Positions 7,790 through 15,963 are shown, numbered from the stretch's first letter. The stretch: 20,001 nucleotides of DNA from Sulfurovum sp. (GCA_030622375.1 JAUXGC010000012.1:1-20001), one strand, 5' to 3'. The notes: generated by a model from the letters alone, not told the origin. Numbers and translations: made by a program.

Positions 7790-9091
7790 TTGAAAAAGCC
7801 AGAAGATATTTTTAACTTTACTGCTACCAGCGATGATTGTATCAAGTGTGGAAAGTGTATTCCTGTATGTACTATTCATCAAATAAATCCTGATGAAACC
7901 ACTTCTCCTCGTGGCTTTATAGACCTTTTAGGTGCGTACCAAAGAGGTCATTTGGAGTTAGATAAAAATGCTAAAGATATTTTTGAAAGCTGTTTTTTAT
8001 GTACTAACTGCGTTGATGTCTGTCCCAACTCTTTGGCTACAGATATGGTCATTGAAGAAGTGCGTGCAGATATAGCCGATAAATATGGCATAGCATGGTT
8101 TAAAAAAGGATTTTTCTTCTTACTTCGTCACCGTAAAATAATGGATTTTGTGATGAAAATGGGCTTTATGTTTAAAACTTGTGCCTTGGCAAATGATGAC
8201 AAAGATAGAGGATTAAGAGCTAGATTTTCACTCCCTATGATAAAAAAAGGAAGACTACTTCCCTCTATGACTAAGGTAAGTTTTTTAAACTCTTACCCAG
8301 AAGAGATACCCGCACCTGTACAAGAAAATAAAAATCAACGCATTGCACTCTTCATAGGATGTCTGGCAAACTATAACTATACAGGTATCGGTGACAGCTT
8401 AGTAGATATTTTAAAAGAACTCAGTATCGATATCTTCATTCCCAAAAAGCAACTCTGTTGCGGAGCACCTGCTTACTTTACAGGAGATGTTAGTTCTGTA
8501 GAATATATGACTAAAAAAAATATAGAATATTTTGAAAGTTTTATGGATGAGTGCGATGCTATGCTCATTCCTGAAGCAACCTGTTCAGCTATGGTCAAAC
8601 ATGACTGGCAAGTCTTCTTTAAAAACCATAATATGCCAGAGTGGGAAGCTAGAGCAAAAAAGGTGGCGGAAAAGATATTTATGGCTACTGCATGGCTTGA
8701 TGATAATACTGACTTGCAGAAAATACTCAAAGAACGAGGTAAAAAGTTTGATGAAGTTGTGACTTATCATGACCCTTGTCATGCTAAAAAAGTCCAAGGA
8801 ATCTATAAGCAACCTCGTAATCTTTTAGCACCAAACTATCCTATGGTTGAAATGAGCGACTCTGATAGATGTTGTGGTTTTGGTGGTGTGACAATGCAAA
8901 CAGAAAAGTTCCATTTTGCCGAAGCTGCTGGAAAACCAAAAGCAGCTATGATAAAAGAGACTAATGCACACTATGTAAGTGCGGAGTGTTCTGCCTGTAG
9001 AGTACAAATCAGTGAATCTATGAATAGTGCCAAAGTAGAGATTATTTTTAAAAATCCGTTAGAGCTAATAGCCCAAGCTCTAAAAGATTAA
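7790..9091 (+). CDS. (Fe-S)-binding oxidoreductase subunit, GlpC/LutA-like with two CCG domains
   Basis: A 433-aa cytoplasmic protein. Two N-terminal ferredoxin-like [4Fe-4S] motifs are clear: C17, C20, C23, C27 in CIKCGKCIPVC and C68, C71, C74, C78 in CFLCTNCVDVCP. Two cysteine-rich CCG domains follow: IGCLANY...QLCCGAPA in the first, and DPCHAKK...RCCGFGG...CSACRVQ in the second. This is the layout of GlpC, GlcF, LutA and HdrD-type electron-transfer subunits, which pass electrons between flavin or thiol partners and quinones. The substrate is unknown here: no flavoprotein partner is adjacent. It starts at TTG 7790 with AAGGA 7 bases upstream, 9 bases after hemN, so the pair is almost surely co-transcribed. 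A Campylobacter counterpart beside hemN (as I recall it) suggests a conserved link to HemN chemistry. Confidence 0.85.
   Translation: MKKPEDIFNFTATSDDCIKCGKCIPVCTIHQINPDETTSPRGFIDLLGAYQRGHLELDKNAKDIFESCFLCTNCVDVCPNSLATDMVIEEVRADIADKYGIAWFKKGFFFLLRHRKIMDFVMKMGFMFKTCALANDDKDRGLRARFSLPMIKKGRLLPSMTKVSFLNSYPEEIPAPVQENKNQRIALFIGCLANYNYTGIGDSLVDILKELSIDIFIPKKQLCCGAPAYFTGDVSSVEYMTKKNIEYFESFMDECDAMLIPEATCSAMVKHDWQVFFKNHNMPEWEARAKKVAEKIFMATAWLDDNTDLQKILKERGKKFDEVVTYHDPCHAKKVQGIYKQPRNLLAPNYPMVEMSDSDRCCGFGGVTMQTEKFHFAEAAGKPKAAMIKETNAHYVSAECSACRVQISESMNSAKVEIIFKNPLELIAQALKD
9059..9083 (-). terminator. Possible terminator of the leftward panB-to-kinase operon
   Basis: TTAGAGCT (9059-9066) pairs perfectly with AGCTCTAA (9076-9083) around a 9-base loop. 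Read on the minus strand the stem is followed by CGGATTTTT. It lies within the last codons of the convergent Fe-S gene. The T-run starts late, so strength is doubtful; on the plus strand there is no T-run. Confidence 0.4.
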
Positions 9092-9095
9092 GCTA

Positions 9096-10343
9096 TTAAA
9101 CTTGATAACTTTTTTTATCTCTCATATCTATTGTAAAAATATTTTTTTGCTCTTCATTTTTGTATCCTAAACGATACCCCAACTTTTCTAAAATAGAATG
9201 CACAATATAAAGTCCCAATCCAAACCCACTACTTCTTTTTTCTCCTTGCGAAAAAGGTTCTGCATAGTATGATAAGGGATGTTGTAGAACTTCTCCTTCA
9301 GATACAACTTCAATGATTTGACCATTTGAACGGAGTATAACACACTTTTTGTTACCATATTTCAGTCCATTATCAAGTAGATTTTTAATAGCTAATGCCA
9401 TCAGCTTAATATCTGTTGTTAGAGCTGTGTTTTCTATTTCCAATTTCACACGACCACTCTCTGTCATTAAAAGTTCTTGACTACGCTCTGCAATCTCTTG
9501 AAGTGTTACATACTCATAGTTAGGTTCAAAACTTTGAGTAGTCACTCTCTCTATCTCTGCAAGTTCAGAGATGAGTTCGCTCATGCGCTCAAAAGCACGC
9601 ACCAATACCTTTTTGGTCCCTTCATCTTCCAGCATTTCAACTGCAATACGACCTTTAGTAATAGGAGTCTTAAGCTCATGCATCATATTACGCATAAAAA
9701 GGTTTTTAGAGTGACTCAACTGATTTATGTGCACAATAGCGTCGTCAAAACTCTTAGCAATTTTACCTATCTCATCATCATGCTTATAGGCAATACGGAT
9801 ATTCATATCTCCCTCAGCAAATTTTTGTATCTGTTTATGTAATTTTTTCAATGGATAGAGTTTTTTCAGAACAGCCAAATATAGTAAAATCAAAAGTCCT
9901 ATAAAAAATATGCCTGAAGTAATAGCTATCTCAAAAAAGTAATTTTTGGTTCTATTGTCTTTAAGCATTAAATTATATTTCATTCTCTGAACATAAATAT
10001 AGTGTGTATTCAATATTTTAAATACACGCATCTGACCAATAGAGGAGCCTCCAGAGAAGATAGTTTCACCACTCTTTTCAATATTTTGTTTGATTTTTTT
10101 TATCTCTGACAAAAGTATAGGTTTTACATGTAACTCTTTATATAGCTTTTGTAGTGCTTCTTTATCTGGATTAAGCTGCAAGTTAGAGAGAAAAGTGATG
10201 GAGATAAGTTGATAGTGCTTAAACTCTTCTATTTTTTGTCTATCTCTATCCCATGAAAGAAATAGTAAAAAAGCAGAAATCAAAATAGCAATTGCTACAG
10301 AAAAAAGTATGTGTATGAAGGTAGTTACAGATAGATTTTTCAT
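9096..10343 (-). CDS. Sensor histidine kinase, ArsS-like
   Basis: A 415-aa membrane sensor kinase. TM1 at about 9-30, a roughly 105-residue periplasmic sensor, TM2 at about 139-158, then a HAMP-like linker (PLKKLHKQIQKFAEGDMNIRI, about 164-184). The dimerisation/phosphoacceptor block is MMHELKTPITKGR with H222. In the ATPase domain the N-box is KNLLDNGLKYG (N321, D324, N325) and the G-box is GFGLGL at 373-378. HELKTPI with the short catalytic domain recalls the acid-responsive ArsS of Helicobacter pylori, but the stimulus here cannot be read from sequence. Its ATG overlaps the regulator's TGA by 4 bases (10343-10340), so the two are a cognate pair. Its stop is 4 bases from the stop of the convergent Fe-S gene. 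Confidence 0.92.
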   Translation of the reverse strand: MKNLSVTTFIHILFSVAIAILISAFLLFLSWDRDRQKIEEFKHYQLISITFLSNLQLNPDKEALQKLYKELHVKPILLSEIKKIKQNIEKSGETIFSGGSSIGQMRVFKILNTHYIYVQRMKYNLMLKDNRTKNYFFEIAITSGIFFIGLLILLYLAVLKKLYPLKKLHKQIQKFAEGDMNIRIAYKHDDEIGKIAKSFDDAIVHINQLSHSKNLFMRNMMHELKTPITKGRIAVEMLEDEGTKKVLVRAFERMSELISELAEIERVTTQSFEPNYEYVTLQEIAERSQELLMTESGRVKLEIENTALTTDIKLMALAIKNLLDNGLKYGNKKCVILRSNGQIIEVVSEGEVLQHPLSYYAEPFSQGEKRSSGFGLGLYIVHSILEKLGYRLGYKNEEQKNIFTIDMRDKKSYQV

Positions 10344-11020
10344 ACACGATCTGTTAAAAGATATCCTACTCCACGAATAGGTTTAATATAGATATGTTCC
10401 GAGTCAATTTTGGCAATTTTATGTCTTATTCGTGAAATGATTACATCAATATTTTTAATAGAACTATCATCATCAATATGCTCACTCTCATAAAGTAGTT
10501 GCTCTCTGGAGATGGAACCATTTTTGTGCTGAACCAACATAGATAAAATATCATACTCCGCGGCAGTTAATTCTAAGAAGTTTCCTTTGAAGCTAACTGA
10601 ACGAGAATTTGCATCAACAATAAAAAGTTCTTCTTTCTTCTCTTTTTTCTCTTCTGCATAATGAGTACGTCTTAAAATTGTTTTTATGCGGGTTACAAGC
10701 TCTCTAGGGTCATAAGGTTTAGGCATATAGTCATCTGCTCCACGCTCAAGGCCTATAACTTTATCGGTAATATCATCTCGTGCAGAAGAGATAATAATAG
10801 GTATATTGCTTATCTTCCTAATCTTTGGAATAACTTCCAATCCATCCATTCCTGGCAGAGTAAGATCCAAAATAATTAAATCAAAGTTGTGTTGTGTAAG
10901 TAATGAGAGTCCTATATAAGGATCTTCTGCACCAATAACTTCCATGTCGTATTTAGTAAGATAATCTGTTAAAATAAGTGCTAACTCTAAATCATCTTCT
11001 ATAATGAGTATTTTTATAAT
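10340..11020 (-). CDS. OmpR-type response regulator, ArsR-like, with apparent ATT start
   Basis: A DNA-binding response regulator. The first conventional ATG (10945) would give 201 aa and lose the first strand and acidic pocket of the receiver. Reading upstream in frame gives IIKILIIEDDLELALILTD, restoring D9/D10; the phosphoacceptor then falls at D52 (ILDLTLPGMDG), the switch serine at S79 and the lysine at K101, standard OmpR numbering, total 226 aa. The frame is open to a TGA at 11053-11051 but holds no ATG, GTG or TTG before the conserved part. AGGA at 11030-11027 sits 6 bases before ATT 11020-11018, the best start; ATA 11017 or 11011 are alternatives. The C-terminal winged helix ends with RIRHKIAKID and PIRGVGYLL. 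It follows the permease by 23 bases and overlaps the kinase by 4. Confidence 0.88.
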   Translation of the reverse strand: MIKILIIEDDLELALILTDYLTKYDMEVIGAEDPYIGLSLLTQHNFDLIILDLTLPGMDGLEVIPKIRKISNIPIIISSARDDITDKVIGLERGADDYMPKPYDPRELVTRIKTILRRTHYAEEKKEKKEELFIVDANSRSVSFKGNFLELTAAEYDILSMLVQHKNGSISREQLLYESEHIDDDSSIKNIDVIISRIRHKIAKIDSEHIYIKPIRGVGYLLTDRV

Positions 11021-11026
11021 CTTAAA

Positions 11027-11030
11027 TCCT
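11027..11030 (-). promoter_or_regulatory. Ribosome binding site deciding the ATT start of the response regulator
   Basis: AGGA (minus strand, 11030-11027), 6 bases before ATT at 11020-11018. It is the only Shine-Dalgarno-like sequence in the 23-base gap after the permease stop and supports initiation here rather than at the internal ATG at 10945. Confidence 0.6.
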
Positions 11031-11043
11031 TTAAATATACTTT

Positions 11044-12063
11044 TTATTTTTCACTGTAGTCCAAATAGACTTTCGTAATAGCAATAAGAAATGAGGTTAC
11101 TGCCGGTCCTAAAATCATACCCCAAAAACCATAAGTACTCATGCCTGCCAATATAGAGAAGAAAATAACAAGTGAACTAATTTGTATTGTACTTTTAAGA
11201 AAGTCCTCTTTAATCACTTTAATAATAATAGGTTTAATAAATGTATCTGCGATAATAGAAATCATAACAACAGAATATGAAGCAATAAAAATTGCGGTTC
11301 CAGTATCTATTTTTGTCCATACATAAAGTGAAACTGGCGCCCAAACAATAATGCCACCAACAATAGGAATCAATGACGCAAAGCCATATATAACACCAAA
11401 AAGCAAACCATTAAAACCAAAATAAGTCATAACAATGCCAAAAAGAAAGCCTTCAAAAATAGCCGTTACTATTATAGAATAAAAGACTACTTCCATAGTA
11501 GAAGATACTTCTTGCATCATCTTGCTTCCCTTATCTGGAGAGACGGGCAAAAGTTCTAAAATTGTATCAAAAAAATGATTTGCATAATAATTAATAAAGA
11601 AATAAAATACCACAACAAAAAGCATATTTTTCATAAACCCCAAGCCCGCACCACCAGCAACAGTCAAATATTTTGTTGATTCTTGAATATACTCTGTGAT
11701 TTTTTCATCATGAAGATGTTGATCGCTTAACTCTTTTAAAAAAGGTATTTCTTCCATAAAAACTTTTACCGTATGAATAGTATCTTTAATGCCAACATTG
11801 TCTATTTGTGAAATATATCCTACGCCTACTGTTGCCAAATAGACAATAGGGGCAAAGAGAAGTAACATTAAAAGCAATGTTGAAATAGTTGTAGAGATTT
11901 TAGTGGAACCTGTAAAAGTAACTAGTTTTTTAGTAAGGTTAAATGTTGCCATTGTTAACAAAACTGCTACTATCAAAGAGAGTAAAAAAGGCTTATATAC
12001 ACTGTAGGCACCGACAATACCCAAAATAAACAGTATAGTAATCATTAAATTTGCTTTACTCAT
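11044..12063 (-). CDS. AI-2E family (PerM/YdiK-like) membrane transporter
   Basis: A 339-aa polytopic membrane protein of the AI-2E transporter/PerM superfamily. Hydrophobic segments appear near residues 5-40 (two closely spaced), 60-82, 145-165, and a cluster from about 200 to 325. The family block FGFNGLLFGVIYGFASLIPIVGG (here from about 218) and the C-terminal GFWGMILGPAVTSFLIA are present. Some members export quorum signal AI-2 and others act as ion antiporters, so the substrate should stay open. Its ATG shares one base with the ruvB stop (TAATG at 12065-12061). The response regulator begins 23 bases after its stop, so the sensor pair and this permease share a message. Confidence 0.87.
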   Translation of the reverse strand: MSKANLMITILFILGIVGAYSVYKPFLLSLIVAVLLTMATFNLTKKLVTFTGSTKISTTISTLLLMLLLFAPIVYLATVGVGYISQIDNVGIKDTIHTVKVFMEEIPFLKELSDQHLHDEKITEYIQESTKYLTVAGGAGLGFMKNMLFVVVFYFFINYYANHFFDTILELLPVSPDKGSKMMQEVSSTMEVVFYSIIVTAIFEGFLFGIVMTYFGFNGLLFGVIYGFASLIPIVGGIIVWAPVSLYVWTKIDTGTAIFIASYSVVMISIIADTFIKPIIIKVIKEDFLKSTIQISSLVIFFSILAGMSTYGFWGMILGPAVTSFLIAITKVYLDYSEK

Positions 12064-13067
12064 TAAAGTAGCCCTTTGTTTATTTCGCTAAGTTTAAAAT
12101 GTTCATAACTTTTTTGTGTTGCTATACGACCACGCGCTGTTCTCTCTATATATCCATTGGCTATAAGATAAGGCTCCAATACATCTTCTATCGTCCCCTC
12201 ATCTTCACTTAGTGCTGCACCTATGGTACTTAGTCCCATAGGTCTGCTTTTTGCAGAAACCAAAAGTTGTAAAAGTTGTATATCTTGTTCGTCAAAACCA
12301 AGGCTATTGACACCTAACTCATCTAATGCATATTTGGCACGCTTGAGTGTTACTTCAGCTTCATTGGCTACTTCTGAAAAATCCCTTACACGCTTAAGTA
12401 GTCGTAGTGCGATACGCGGTGTACCCCTACTTCTTTTAGCTATCTCTACAGAAGCTTTTTCTTCAGATGGTTTTTCGAGTTTATGAGAAGCTTGAATAAC
12501 AATTTTTGCTAACTCTTCGGGCGTATAGAACTGCATTCTAAAGTGCATACCAAAACGCTCACGCAAAGGGTTTGAAAGCATCCCTGCCCTTGTTGTTGCA
12601 CCTATAAGTGTAAAGCGTGGCAAATCTATCTTTACAGTCTGAGCAGCAGGTCCACTTCCTATGATAATATCTAAACGAAAATCTTCCATCGCAGAATAAA
12701 GTATCTCTTCTATGGCTGGACTCATACGGTGTATTTCATCTATAAATAGAATATCACCCTCTTCTATGTTAGTTAAAAGTGCAGCCAAATCTCCTGTTTT
12801 CTCTATCATAGGAGCTGAAGTAGTTTTAATACTTGTATTCATTTGTGTTGCAATGATATTTGCTAAGGTTGTTTTACCTAAACCTGGAGGTCCAAACAAG
12901 AGTATGTGATCTAGGGCTTCATCCCTTTTCTTGCTCGCTTCTATAAAAACTTTAAGGTTCTTTTTTATCTTATTTTGACCTATATACTCATCCCAAGAAC
13001 CAGGACGAAGAGTTATCTCATAATTTTCCTCTTCCTCAAAACGCTCTATTTCAACTATTCGTTCCAT
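12063..13067 (-). CDS. ruvB: Holliday junction branch migration DNA helicase RuvB
   Basis: A 334-aa AAA+ motor that with RuvA drives branch migration of Holliday junctions. Walker A GPPGLGKT at 59-66, Walker B with DEIH at 110-113, sensor 1 in [10 protein letters not shown], and the arginine finger in [11 protein letters not shown]. The C-terminal winged helix contains [24 protein letters not shown] and the closing [16 protein letters not shown]. Everything expected is present. ruvA and ruvC are not in the window; ruvB is placed instead between panB and a permease, with single-base TAATG overlaps on both sides (13067 and 12063). Confidence 0.97.
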   Translation of the reverse strand: MERIVEIERFEEEENYEITLRPGSWDEYIGQNKIKKNLKVFIEASKKRDEALDHILLFGPPGLGKTTLANIIATQMNTSIKTTSAPMIEKTGDLAALLTNIEEGDILFIDEIHRMSPAIEEILYSAMEDFRLDIIIGSGPAAQTVKIDLPRFTLIGATTRAGMLSNPLRERFGMHFRMQFYTPEELAKIVIQASHKLEKPSEEKASVEIAKRSRGTPRIALRLLKRVRDFSEVANEAEVTLKRAKYALDELGVNSLGFDEQDIQLLQLLVSAKSRPMGLSTIGAALSEDEGTIEDVLEPYLIANGYIERTARGRIATQKSYEHFKLSEINKGLL

Positions 13068-13879
13068 TAATAAGTGTACTCCTTACTTGGAAACTCTTTT
13101 GCTTTAACTTCATTTCTATATGTTTCCAGTCCATCACGAATATGTTTTGCTCCATCACAATACTGTTTCACAAATTTTGGCTTAAATGCTTCAAAAAATC
13201 CAAACATATCACTCCAAACTAAGACTTGTCCATCTGTTGTATTTCCTGCGCCAATTCCTATGGTTGGTACCGATACTGCTTTAGTGATAGCCTCAGCAGC
13301 TTCACTCTTTACTCCCTCTACAACAATGGCAAATACTCCAGCTTCTTCAAGTGCCTTAGCATCTTCTACAAGCGAATCTATATCCTTTTGCGTTTTGCCT
13401 CTTATTTTGTACCCACCATCACTACGCAAAAATTGGGGCATCAATCCTATATGACCAAGTACTGCTATAGAGTTTTGAGTAAGTGCTTTAACAATATGTG
13501 CCCTCTCTTTACCACCCTCTATCTTAATAGCCTGTGCATTGGTTTCTTGATATGCTCTTGTTGCATTATGAATGGCGTCATCTACTGTTGAGTATGAACC
13601 AAAAGGCATATCTAAAACAATAAGTGGAAGTTTTGCACCATTACATACTGCTTGTGTATGATAAATCATTTGATCCATTGTAGCCGATAGCGTATCTTCT
13701 TTACCAAAAAAGCTCATATTGAGACTGTCTCCCACAAGTATCATATCAACCTCACCATCAAAAAGTTGTGCAAAAAGTGCATCATAGGCAGTTACCATTG
13801 TGATAGGCTCTACACCTTTCATTTTTGCTATTGTCGTCAAGGTTGCTTTTTTTTCTATTTTGGGGGTATGAATGCTCAT
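13067..13879 (-). CDS. panB: 3-methyl-2-oxobutanoate hydroxymethyltransferase (PanB)
   Basis: A 270-aa enzyme that transfers a hydroxymethyl group from methylene-tetrahydrofolate to ketoisovalerate, making ketopantoate for pantothenate and coenzyme A. Metal ligands D51 (ILVGDSLNM), D90 (VLDMPFGSY) and E121 (IKIEGG), and catalytic E188 (VVEGV). TAYDALFA at 30-37 and [17 protein letters not shown] in the C-terminal half are also typical. The TIM-barrel length is normal. ATG 13879 is preceded by GGAATAAG. It is the first gene of the leftward operon and diverges from trpA. panC and panD are not present here. Confidence 0.95.
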   Translation of the reverse strand: MSIHTPKIEKKATLTTIAKMKGVEPITMVTAYDALFAQLFDGEVDMILVGDSLNMSFFGKEDTLSATMDQMIYHTQAVCNGAKLPLIVLDMPFGSYSTVDDAIHNATRAYQETNAQAIKIEGGKERAHIVKALTQNSIAVLGHIGLMPQFLRSDGGYKIRGKTQKDIDSLVEDAKALEEAGVFAIVVEGVKSEAAEAITKAVSVPTIGIGAGNTTDGQVLVWSDMFGFFEAFKPKFVKQYCDGAKHIRDGLETYRNEVKAKEFPSKEYTY

Positions 13880-13913
13880 CTTATTCCATATATTTGGGTC
13901 AAAGCTTTAATAT

Positions 13914-13922
13914 TTTATAGCA
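13914..13922 (-). promoter_or_regulatory. Extended -10 promoter of panB operon
   Basis: On the minus strand TG (13922-13921), one base, then TATAAA (13919-13914), about 35 bases upstream of the panB ATG. No clear -35 box. Confidence 0.5.
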
Positions 13923-13972
13923 AAGCCACAAAACATTCAGCCAATGACCCTTATTTTTTACTTATTTTATCA

Positions 13973-13978
13973 TATAAT
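13973..13978 (+). promoter_or_regulatory. -10 box of trpA
   Basis: Perfect TATAAT about 45 bases before the trpA TTG. The predicted start of transcription near 13985 gives a leader of about 40 bases, too short for a trp attenuator. Confidence 0.55.
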
Positions 13979-14023
13979 ATTAAAAATATATTTATTGATA
14001 GTAAATAAACAAAAGAGTTTGTA

Positions 14024-14764
14024 TTGAAAAAATTAGTTGCTTACCTTACTACTGGCTTTCCCTCCCTAGAGTTTACTGTTGATGCATCTTTGGCTTTAGC
14101 TGAGGCTGGCGTTGATACTTTAGAGTTGGGTATGCCTTTTTCTGACCCTGTTGCGGATGGTCCCATCATAGAACAGGCGAGTCTTAAGGCTCTGCAGAAC
14201 GGCTTTAAACTAAATCACCTTTTTGAAACATCTGCAAAGATAGCCCCATATATTGATACTTTGTGGATGGGATACTTTAATCCTTTTTATCACAAAGGCA
14301 TCGATAAATTTATATTTGAAGCCAACAAAGCTAGCGTAAGTGGGTTTATTATTCCTGATTTACCTTTTGAAGAAGCATTACCATATAAACCACAGATAGA
14401 GGCAGCAGGACTTAACCTCATAGACTTCATCGCTCCTACTGATAGTAAAGAACGCATAGAGCAGATAGTCACAAATGCAAAAAAATTCATTTATCTTGTG
14501 GCTTATGCAGGTATCACTGGTAAAGGGAAAAGTGAAGATTTGCAACCTATTATTGCAAACATTAAAGAGTTTACTAAAACGCCTGTTTATGTAGGTTTTG
14601 GCGTAGATGAGAGTACAGCCAAAGAGAAGTCCAAAGGAGTTGATGGTGTTATAGTTGGTTCTGCTTTTATTAAAATATTGCTTGATACAAGTTTGAGCAA
14701 TACAAAAAAAATAACTAAAATCTCTGCTATAGCTAAAGAGATAAAAGAGAAGATAAACGAGTAG
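14024..14764 (+). CDS. trpA: Tryptophan synthase alpha subunit
   Basis: A 246-aa TIM-barrel enzyme that cleaves indole-3-glycerol phosphate to indole and glyceraldehyde 3-phosphate; indole passes to TrpB. The catalytic pair is E34 and D45 in LELGMPFSDPVADGP. The phosphate-binding blocks are AYAGITGKG near 164-172 and VGFGVDES near 190-197. It is slightly shorter than E. coli TrpA (268 aa) at the N-terminus, beginning directly with the first strand, MKKLVAYLTTGFPS. The start is TTG 14024 with AAGAG about 8 bases upstream. It stands alone: trpB and other trp genes are absent on both sides. It is divergent from panB and convergent with the esterase gene. Confidence 0.94.
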   Translation: MKKLVAYLTTGFPSLEFTVDASLALAEAGVDTLELGMPFSDPVADGPIIEQASLKALQNGFKLNHLFETSAKIAPYIDTLWMGYFNPFYHKGIDKFIFEANKASVSGFIIPDLPFEEALPYKPQIEAAGLNLIDFIAPTDSKERIEQIVTNAKKFIYLVAYAGITGKGKSEDLQPIIANIKEFTKTPVYVGFGVDESTAKEKSKGVDGVIVGSAFIKILLDTSLSNTKKITKISAIAKEIKEKINE

Positions 14765-14777
14765 TTTTTACTCTTTT
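14759..14777 (+). terminator. Weak terminator-like hairpin at the end of trpA
   Basis: GAGTA (14759-14763) pairs with TACTC (14769-14773) around five bases and is followed by TTTT (14774-14777). The stem overlaps the trpA stop codon and is only 5 bp, so efficiency is doubtful. Confidence 0.35.
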
Positions 14778-14783
14778 AGGTAA

Positions 14784-15332
14784 TTAATCTAGGAAATCCG
14801 CCACCTCATCAAAATACCTCTCAATCCCATCAAAACTATGACTTCCGCCCTCTTCTACTATCTGTTTGGCATTTGGGAGTTTTGTTAATGCTTCTTTATA
14901 ATCAAGTGTTTCATCTCCTTTTTGGAGCAAGAGCATGATATCTTCTTGAACTGTTGAATCTGTTTCATATTTTTGGAGCATATCCAAATGTAACTCCATC
15001 CATGCAAAATGACTCTCATCATAAAAACTAGGAGCTTCTCCTAAAACTCTTTTTAGTGTAATATGCGGATAGATAGAGGGGTTGATAAGCACCGCTTTCA
15101 GTCCGTACTTTTTGGCAAGATATAAGGCATAAAATCCACCCAAAGAGGAACCTATGAGTTTGACACTCTCATAAGACATTATCAACTCTTCGAGTGTCTG
15201 TATGGCTAAGTCTGGGATGTATGACAAAGAGGGAGCCAGAAAAGGCTCTCTTTTACTTTTGAAGTAAGTTCTAAAAGCATTGGCTTTACTTCCAAGCCCA
15301 TGGCTACCAAAACCGTGTATGTAGATAATCAT
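14784..15332 (-). CDS. YqiA/UPF0227-like alpha/beta-hydrolase (esterase)
   Basis: A 182-aa small serine hydrolase resembling E. coli YqiA. From the start used here: HGFGS at 6-10 (oxyanion strand), nucleophile S63 in GSSLGG (GxSxG), and a likely catalytic histidine in EEGGSHSFDG near the C-terminus, with an aspartate in LLLQKGDETLDY as the probable acid. No signal peptide, so cytoplasmic. The physiological substrate is unknown. Start choice: ATG 15332 begins at the first beta strand, as in relatives, but lacks a Shine-Dalgarno. TTG 15353 adds 7 residues, has GAGG only 3 bases upstream and overlaps the PAS gene by 11 bases. Either way it is translationally close-coupled to the PAS gene. It converges on trpA. 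Confidence 0.82.
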   Translation of the reverse strand: MIIYIHGFGSHGLGSKANAFRTYFKSKREPFLAPSLSYIPDLAIQTLEELIMSYESVKLIGSSLGGFYALYLAKKYGLKAVLINPSIYPHITLKRVLGEAPSFYDESHFAWMELHLDMLQKYETDSTVQEDIMLLLQKGDETLDYKEALTKLPNAKQIVEEGGSHSFDGIERYFDEVADFLD

Positions 15333-15342
15333 GGTATAGCGT

Positions 15343-15822
15343 TTACGCTTCAAGCACCTCTATGGCTTCAAGATTCTCATTTTTCGCATAAAGCACAACT
15401 CTTGTTATCCCTTCTTCTTCTGCGCGCAGTTTATCGTACAAGTTTTGTATCTCTATCTTTTTTTCTCTTGAAACTGGCTCTCTTACAGATTTATACTCTA
15501 CAGCTTTTCCATCTTTTATCACAGTAGACACCCTTGCAAAAACCCAATAGTACCCACCATCTTTACGAAGGTTTTTCACATATCCTGTCCAAGTTTTTCC
15601 ACTTTCTACTGTTTCCCACAAATCAGCAAAAGCAGATTTTGGCATATCTGGATGCCTGATGACATTATGTGGCTTACCTATAAGTTCCTCGGGAGAATAT
15701 CCAGAAATCTCTGCAAATGTCTCGTTTACATACGTAATCTGCCCAGTAAAATCTGTACGAGAAACTATGAGTTCATCCTCTGGCACTTCTGTCTCTAAAA
15801 ACATATCAAATATCGTTGTCAT
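15343..15822 (-). CDS. Stand-alone Aer/CetB-like PAS domain protein
   Basis: A 159-aa protein consisting of one PAS domain (about residues 17-120) and a short helical tail. The block YVNETFAEISGYSPEELIG, then HNVIRHPDMPKSAFADLW, GKTWTGYVKNLRKDG and YYWVFARVS is the pattern of the FAD-binding PAS of Aer and of CetB in Campylobacter, which sense redox or energy state and signal to chemotaxis. There is no membrane segment, HAMP, kinase, GGDEF or methyl-accepting domain, so it needs a partner protein, as CetB needs CetA. No such partner is in the window. ATG 15822 follows AAGGA closely. TAGAAT at 15858-15853 (minus) may be its -10 box. FAD binding and energy taxis are inferred from resemblance. 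Confidence 0.82.
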   Translation of the reverse strand: MTTIFDMFLETEVPEDELIVSRTDFTGQITYVNETFAEISGYSPEELIGKPHNVIRHPDMPKSAFADLWETVESGKTWTGYVKNLRKDGGYYWVFARVSTVIKDGKAVEYKSVREPVSREKKIEIQNLYDKLRAEEEGITRVVLYAKNENLEAIEVLEA

Positions 15823-15928
15823 AACTTTTCCTTTTAAAATATATATTTCTACATTCTATCATCTTTTAGATAATATTTTTTGAGTTATTTAGATATACAA
15901 CTACAATACCCCATTAAAGAATTTAAAG

Positions 15929-15934
15929 TATAAT
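15929..15934 (+). promoter_or_regulatory. -10 box of lgt
   Basis: Perfect TATAAT about 30 bases upstream of the lgt ATG, with AAGG at 15951-15954 as ribosome binding site. No clear -35 box. Confidence 0.55.
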
Positions 15935-15963
15935 GCCAATAATTACAATTAAGGTATATTTAT

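Noticed and set aside
7202..7882. A 226-codon open frame on the minus strand across the hemN end and Fe-S gene start
   Set aside because: It is antisense to two well-supported genes, and its composition (Cys, Tyr, Phe rich) is that of a shadow frame.
10340..10945. A 201-aa response regulator beginning at ATG 10945
   Set aside because: This would remove the first strand and the acidic pair of the receiver domain, which are plainly encoded just upstream in the same frame after a good ribosome binding site.
13896..13950. GGGTCA (13896-13901) and TGACCC (13945-13950) in the panB/trpA gap as an operator pair
   Set aside because: The arms are only 6 bases and 43 bases apart, which is expected by chance at this level and has no independent support.
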